Assembly (NCBI GenBank): GCA_014871385.1
Contig: CM026424.1
Location: 1,302,001-1,366,000, forward strand
Origin: Ceratodon purpureus
Lineage: Eukaryota; Streptophyta; Bryopsida; Pseudoditrichales; Ditrichaceae
Direction: 5' to 3'
DNA length: 64,000 nucleotides
Position 1 is the first letter of the stretch, and every line of letters begins with the position of its first letter. Under the pieces are notes generated by a model. It was not told the DNA's origin, searched no databases, and worked only from the letters and a program-made list of their open reading frames with translations. The translations under genes and the position numbers were made by a program. Positions 59,350 through 64,000 of the stretch are shown here, in pieces.

Positions 59350-59872
59350 TCACACATTTTTGTTTTTCCCTTTGGCTGCTTCTGCTTCAGCTTCCAGCAC
59401 CGTTTGCTTTGGCCTGACATACAGACAACCACATCAAAAGCATTAGACATCACCTAATAAAGAGTGGACATCCATCTCTTTCAAATTTTCGTGAATATAA
59501 CTGCTAAATCTGCACACAAGCAGAATGCATAGACCTCACCAAGCAAAGGAATAGAAGATTAACAACTGATTCCATACTACACATGATGTACCACCTAACC
59601 AATCTGCACATAGAAAAGCAAAGCATTCAACTTCTAGATAAAGCAGAGCATGCATTCATGAAGATTAGAAGAAGATGAGCATTGAGTTCAACCTGATGTG
59701 CTTCAGCCGCTCCGTAAAAGCTGCAAGTTGTGCCTCTGGACTTTCCACCATATTTCGCAGAGAAGGATGGAGGCCTTCACGAGAAAAGCCCTTAGCCCTT
59801 AGCTCGCTTGTTCCATGCTCGGCGGGACTGTAGGGTACTGAACAGCCACTTCCACTTCCCCGCATACGCTGG
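59350..59872 (-). pseudogene. Possible C-terminal exons of an unidentified gene
   Basis: A frame ending NMVESPEAQLAAFTERLKHI at a GT donor (exon end 59693) joins in phase to an exon at 59413-59350, preceded by an AG acceptor, which reads PKQTVLEAEAEAAKGKNKNV and stops with TGA. The composition looks like the charged tail of a housekeeping protein, but I cannot identify it. The upstream limit is uncertain; the open frame runs straight into the TRS130-derived DNA at 59917. It may be another captured fragment. Confidence 0.3.
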
Positions 59873-59916
59873 AAAGTAGCATGCGAGCTCCAATGTGAGA
59901 ACACTTTGCAAATACA

Positions 59917-60461
59917 CACCTTCGAGGGAGTAGTTGGGAGGCCTGACAATCAAGCCTACCCATTGCGGCTCACCGAACAGAAGTCCCTTTGTAATTGCTG
60001 GTTTGATTTCTACCAACGCTTGTGGTTTCGCAACCTGTGAACAGTTACCCGAAATTAGCTTCAAAAATTCCAGAACTCAAGACTTATGACCACAAATGCA
60101 AGCAAAACCGGTCACCACCTTCTGAAGAGCACACATACCATAAAGATTGGGATCAAATAGTGGAATCTGGTAAGTTTCTGAACTTGGAGATAAGGCCAAA
60201 CCTGGTCAATGATCACCAACTAGGAATACACACATGGTAATAACGATCACTAACGAGGAATACATAGCATAACGACCATTGTCCAGGAAGCTGCGAGAGT
60301 AAGAGGAAGAAATTGATAACCTCCAGCACAGTCCGAAGAGGTTTTTCGTTACTTAAATAATCATCGCTATCTGAGGGCCCACCCTTCGAACTTGCAGCAC
60401 TTGTGGTACAGTAAGTATGCGAGCGCAGCTTAACTTGCCCAATATGGCCGGTTAATACCCC
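59917..60461 (-). pseudogene. Inverted 545-bp copy of TRS130 exon 15 end, intron and exon 16 start
   Basis: The minus strand reproduces 27524-28070 almost base for base. Differences include a 2-bp deletion next to the 3' splice site (CTGTTCACAG for CTGTGTTCACAG) and scattered single substitutions, for example TCAGATAGC for CCAGATAGC and CCAAGCG for CCGAGCG-type changes. The intron is included, so the copy came from DNA and not from mRNA. Its edges are sharp: at 60461 after the CCCC of the parental run, and at 59917 within GAAGGTG. It holds fewer than 110 codons of the gene and cannot act as TRS130. Confidence 0.95.
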
Positions 60462-60487
60462 TAGACGGGTGGAGGACCCTTTTTTTT

Positions 60488-60551
60488 GCAATTTCGCAAT
60501 TTTGCAATTTCGCAATTTTGCAATTTTGCAATTTTGCAATTTTGCAATTCT
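60488..60551. repeat. GCAATTTT / GCAATTTC tandem repeat
   Basis: Eight 8-bp units alternate between GCAATTTC and GCAATTTT, preceded by T8. The array lies between the edge of the TRS130 copy (60461) and the TTC1 stop codon (60577). Confidence 0.9.
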
Positions 60552-60576
60552 GCAAAAGTGGGCAGACTGGCTTGGT

Positions 60577-62963
60577 TTAGCTTTTGCCGAAAGAGATGGA
60601 ATAGCTTCCAGTATTAGGATCCTTCACTGCCTTAAAATCGTCCACGCTCATACCAAACTTTCCGAGCACATTGTTACCAAGCTCCTTCAACTTACCTGCT
60701 CAAAGACATTGTCAAGGAGTAAATACTACACTTGGATCAAGTGAAAACCGATTGAAAGACATCTGCATCAAGTGCATTGGGTGCACCCGATCACTAGGGG
60801 AAAAAAGAGTAATAAAGAGCCCACTGAACAGAAACAGTGCGATTACATTTAACATAAGATTCAACCAGGCTTGAGAGATAACAGTTCACTCAAGGGTTGG
60901 GAGTCCATCTTACCAATCATTTCTTCTTTGAGTTCCTCTCTTTTCTTTTCGACGATTGGTTCCAACCTGATAATGGACACGCGGGCGACTTTGTTGGAAG
61001 GATCGAGTTCAAGGGCTTTCTTCAAGTCTGTAACAGAACCACTTGTTACTATGAGCTGCACTTTGCCCCATAATAATTCATCATAAACCCTGCATCACTG
61101 ATTTTGAAAGTTACATCCATTACAGGCAACTCTAAAACAACTTCATATTTAAGATAGCTGCCCTATTCATCACAACCACAATGGCAGGAGAAATCATACT
61201 CTGAATATACACTACATGGGCATTCAGTCTCACTTTCAAGTCTCATTATCCATACCAGAAAGAGCTTCGGTATAACTTTTCAAGACTCTCATTAGCCTGA
61301 GCACGCCTCATTAAAGCTTTCACATAGTTCGGATCAAGTTCTAGAGCTTTCGTGCTCTCCGTCACTGCATCCTTGTAATTTTTCTGCAAAATAGAAACGA
61401 AACCCAAGCACTTCAATGATCAACATATTTCCAAGGCACTAAGATCTCCTCAACAACCATGTATTTACTTTCCTAATTCCACACCCACAGCTCAATCATA
61501 CAAAGTAGCTTCATATTCTCATAGAAAACAAGAGGGACAATATAGCGTCGTTCAAACAAATGCCACATCACAGATAGCTGTAGCATTTAATTAATTATCA
61601 TCAATAACTACCTGAGACTTTGAGAAGAGACAGATTGTGAGTACATCGAGAGTGTAACTGAGACATGTACACGTCTAGAGTTGTGGAGACTTTCGGTATA
61701 TTACCAGATTGATTTCACAGATAGCTCGATTTGAGTAGCATTGTGCACGCAGCTCATTTGCACTTGGATCATTGGCAACACCTTCCAATGCACTAGCATA
61801 ACATTCCAAGGCCTCCGAGTACTTGCCAGCAACATACAAAGAGTTGCCCTGTGACTTAGCTTCATTTGCTAACGATAAAGCCTTCTGTATTCACTCATCG
61901 CAAATACACTTCATCAGAATTTCCAAAAAGAAAAGCACGACGCACAAGATCGTATAATCTAATATGGCACCACTATATGTGATCAGGAGAACCATTTCTT
62001 ATTTGATTATCTGTTAATATGAACAATCAAAAAAGTTCTATGATTTCTTCAACAAGAGCCCGCCAATTCTGCAACAAGAGACTTCACACGAGCAAAAAGG
62101 TGTTTGAAAAGTTAGTAAATTACTAACCACATACCAAAAGGAAAGCTGTAACCTATACTTCACTCACCGCTCGTAGCTCCTCCTCTGTCAAAGCGTCCTC
62201 AAAATGATCCTCATTGTTTTCTGATGTAGTAGCTGCTTTCTCGTCTGAACTTGCAGGGTCGCCACTGTGAGAAACATCGTCCGCCTCTTCACTTCCTTCG
62301 CTAGCAGTCTCCCATCCATCTCCTTCACCATCAGCATGCGAGTCGCCTTTCTTTTTGGATTTGGCTTGTCGTGCACCTTCTATGAAATCAACGTCAACAC
62401 ATTTTGAAGTTGGTGTCACGATTCCAAGAACATATCATCATAATGGTACTTCAGAATAACACATGTTCAGATGAGAGCCTACTATGCACCTCTATTTCTA
62501 AAATATGCTTTATCACCTCGACGTGATCAACAGAGACAGTTGTCTAGTAGAGTTCATGGCTTCAGTTGCAAAAAGATTCGAAAGTATGGTCCGATATCAT
62601 TAATGAGTGTTCCTATATTCTGGTTTAGTCTCCCGTAAGCAGCATAAATAGAATTTTGAAGTTACAGATATGGGTTTAAGGAAAGAATAAATAAATACCC
62701 GTTCTCAACTTCTTCAGCGTGTCATCGGGATGGCCAGTGAGTTGGGCAGCTTGAGCAGGAGTCTCTGTTAGGGACTCATTGCTCTGCGGTTGTGCACCTC
62801 CCGAGGTAGGTTGGACAGTGGGGTCCTTTCCTTCTGCTGGTGTGCTATCCGTTCTGATTGACGCAGCTTCTTGGGTGATAGGAGAAGCCGACTTGAGATT
62901 CTTCTTAGGTTTCCGCTGCTCATATTCAGGAGCGTCATCTTCTGCAAGCTCAATAAGCACCAT
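60577..62963 (-). CDS. TTC1: Tetratricopeptide repeat protein 1 (TTC1)-like, with apparent 1-nt frameshift
   Basis: TTC1-type proteins are cytosolic TPR adaptors, known in animals to bind Hsp90/Hsp70 and Ras/G-alpha partners. Exons in transcription order: 62963-62699, 62379-62168, 61884-61705, 61383-61256, 61027-60914 and 60695-60577 (TAA). Exons 1-2 encode an acidic, disordered leader (SENNEDHFEDALTEEELRA). Exons 3-5 encode the TPRs (AKSQGNSLYVAGKYSEALECY, CYSNRAICEINL, YKDAVTESTKALELDP, VKALMRRAQANESLEK, KKALELDP). The C-terminal helix region reads KLKELGNNVLGKFGMSVDDF and ends SYSISFGKS. Exon 4 is 128 nt where 127 are needed: after ESLEK an extra T at about 61,275 shifts the frame from an expected YTEALSD. 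All other phases fit. Either the allele is broken or the base is an assembly error. Exon 2's acceptor is the least certain splice site. Confidence 0.85.
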
Positions 62964-64000
62964 TTTCTCTGCTCACAAACCTTAAGCAGAGTATACCCTG
63001 ATTGATGGACATAAAAGGAACGTCACCAAGTGATCATGAGCTCACCTGACAACCCGCTCTCCACGCCATGACATCAAAAACTTAGATAAACTAAAACCAG
63101 AAACAAGCATCAAGCATTCGGACACAATTAACCCTGGGAACTGATGCCAGATCGAGACTAGAAACTCACACGATTTGAAAACGCAATTACAGATTGACGA
63201 TTCCACTCACCATAAAACATGCTATTCAATTAACTCCTAAGCATCCAAAACGCTCAATTAACAGAGTCGCCATTGCCAGCAAAACCAAAACCCTAAACCG
63301 CATCACCTCGACCAAACATTCGACCAAAAACTTCCAACATCTCAAAATCCTGGCTTGTTCTACAATTGTAAACTCCTCTGTCGATTGCGTGATAGAACAA
63401 GGAAGCAATCAAACCAAATGTAACTGACATATCCAGTTAAGGTATACAAGTCTGATAAGTGATATGAAAGGAATAAGCAACACCAAAGTCTAAAAGAGTC
63501 CGTTATGAATCAGGTCAAGCAACGATCTTGCAAAGAAGTGAGATCGTCACTGCCAGCAATTACTTCCCGCAACCTGAGGACAAGCGTTTCATGTAAACCA
63601 CGTGCGGGTTAGCAACCCAGAACAGACCATCCTTGGGGCAAATCTGTTAGTCCATGCAACCTCTATCGAGTTAACACATACCAAGGTAAAGCAGTAGGAA
63701 AGCTCTAGCATGTGGAACTGTACACTGATTGTCAAAGATAAGAGTTCACAGGGAATAGATTCAAGAAAACAGATAAACAAGGTTGTGGCGACTGGTTAGA
63801 CCAGAAAGTCTGAAGAAAGTACTAAACAATAAAACTCAACTGCACAAAGCAGAGAGAAACTGCACTAATCAGACCAAAATAGCCTGAACTAAGAACTAAA
63901 CCAACTGTAAAAACAAAAGGAAAAGAGTCTGAATTAACCAAAAGTTAACCAGAGAAAAAGTAAACCACGGCCTGGGCACCCCAAGCCCTCGGCCTCGGCA
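62964..64000. other. 5' flank of TTC1
   Basis: This holds the probable leader and promoter of TTC1. An AAAACCCTAAACC telo-box lies at 63,286-63,298, about 325 bp upstream of the ATG. No gene was recognised on either strand up to the end of the window. Confidence 0.4.

Noticed and set aside
59917..60461. A second functional TRS130 gene
   Set aside because: Only about 545 bp are present, with both ends cut within exons; the rest of the gene is not found nearby.
60451..60470. Helitron 3' terminus at the CTAG next to the TRS130-copy edge
   Set aside because: CTAG is present at 60461-60464, but no hairpin was seen just upstream and the next base is A instead of the expected T, so it is not a convincing Helitron end.
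1..64000. CRISPR array, bacterial operon or integrated virus
   Set aside because: No regularly spaced repeats, no ribosome-binding-site-led gene clusters and no viral proteins were seen; introns and plant families show a eukaryotic nuclear region.

Overview
The window is nuclear DNA from a land plant. Spliceosomal introns of roughly 70 to 950 bp, plant-type secreted families (class III peroxidase, hevein-type chitin-binding domains), a plant-type initiator tRNA-Met, telo-box promoter motifs and AT-rich intergenic DNA all point that way. Gene style and the presence of several proteins I cannot place in flowering-plant families suggest a bryophyte, most likely a moss. The species cannot be read from the sequence.

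Layout, left to right: a piggyBac-like TTAA element (113-1034); a farnesylcysteine lyase gene (+, 2058-4359); a secreted triple-hevein plus double-psi-barrel protein (-, 6914-7933); a neuroguidin/LCP5-type Sas10 rRNA-processing gene with a telo-box promoter (-, 11085-13110); about 7 kb of AT-rich repeat country with two related TTAA elements (14856-about 15430 and 17790-18670); the TRAPP II subunit TRS130/CLUB (TRAPPC10-like) in 20 exons (+, 20992-30714); two intronless GC-rich class III peroxidase genes in tandem encoding identical proteins (+, 32879-33880 and 37790-38791); a Stowaway-type MITE (39988-40144); a 653-bp inverted repeat pair (40363-41015 and 43770-44422), each arm carrying an initiator tRNA-Met gene, around a decayed LINE; a two-exon gene for an unrecognised coiled-coil and zinc-ligand protein (+, 45160-48865); further unrecognised open frames (50321-51366 and 56594-57267); and the tetratricopeptide gene TTC1 (-, 60577-62963), which carries an apparent 1-nt frameshift.

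The most unusual stretch is 52.5-60.5 kb. It holds minus-strand fragments of at least four unrelated genes, complete with introns but with internal exons missing: a DEAD-box helicase of the RH17/DDX31/Dbp7 type lacking its ATP-binding motifs, the first exons of a probable FAD-dependent oxidoreductase, a frameshifted MCM4 fragment, and a 545-bp near-identical inverted copy of part of the TRS130 gene located 32 kb away in this same window. This looks like DNA-level gene-fragment capture or exon shuffling, as seen with Helitrons and Pack-type elements, although no element ends were identified.

The genes do not form a pathway. They are ordinary housekeeping genes (vesicle tethering, prenylcysteine recycling, rRNA processing, chaperone-type TPR) and apoplastic secreted proteins, separated by mobile DNA. 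All exon structures were worked out by hand from reading frame, splice signals and family knowledge. Reading-phase sums close exactly for the farnesylcysteine lyase, hevein, TRS130 and zinc-ligand genes.
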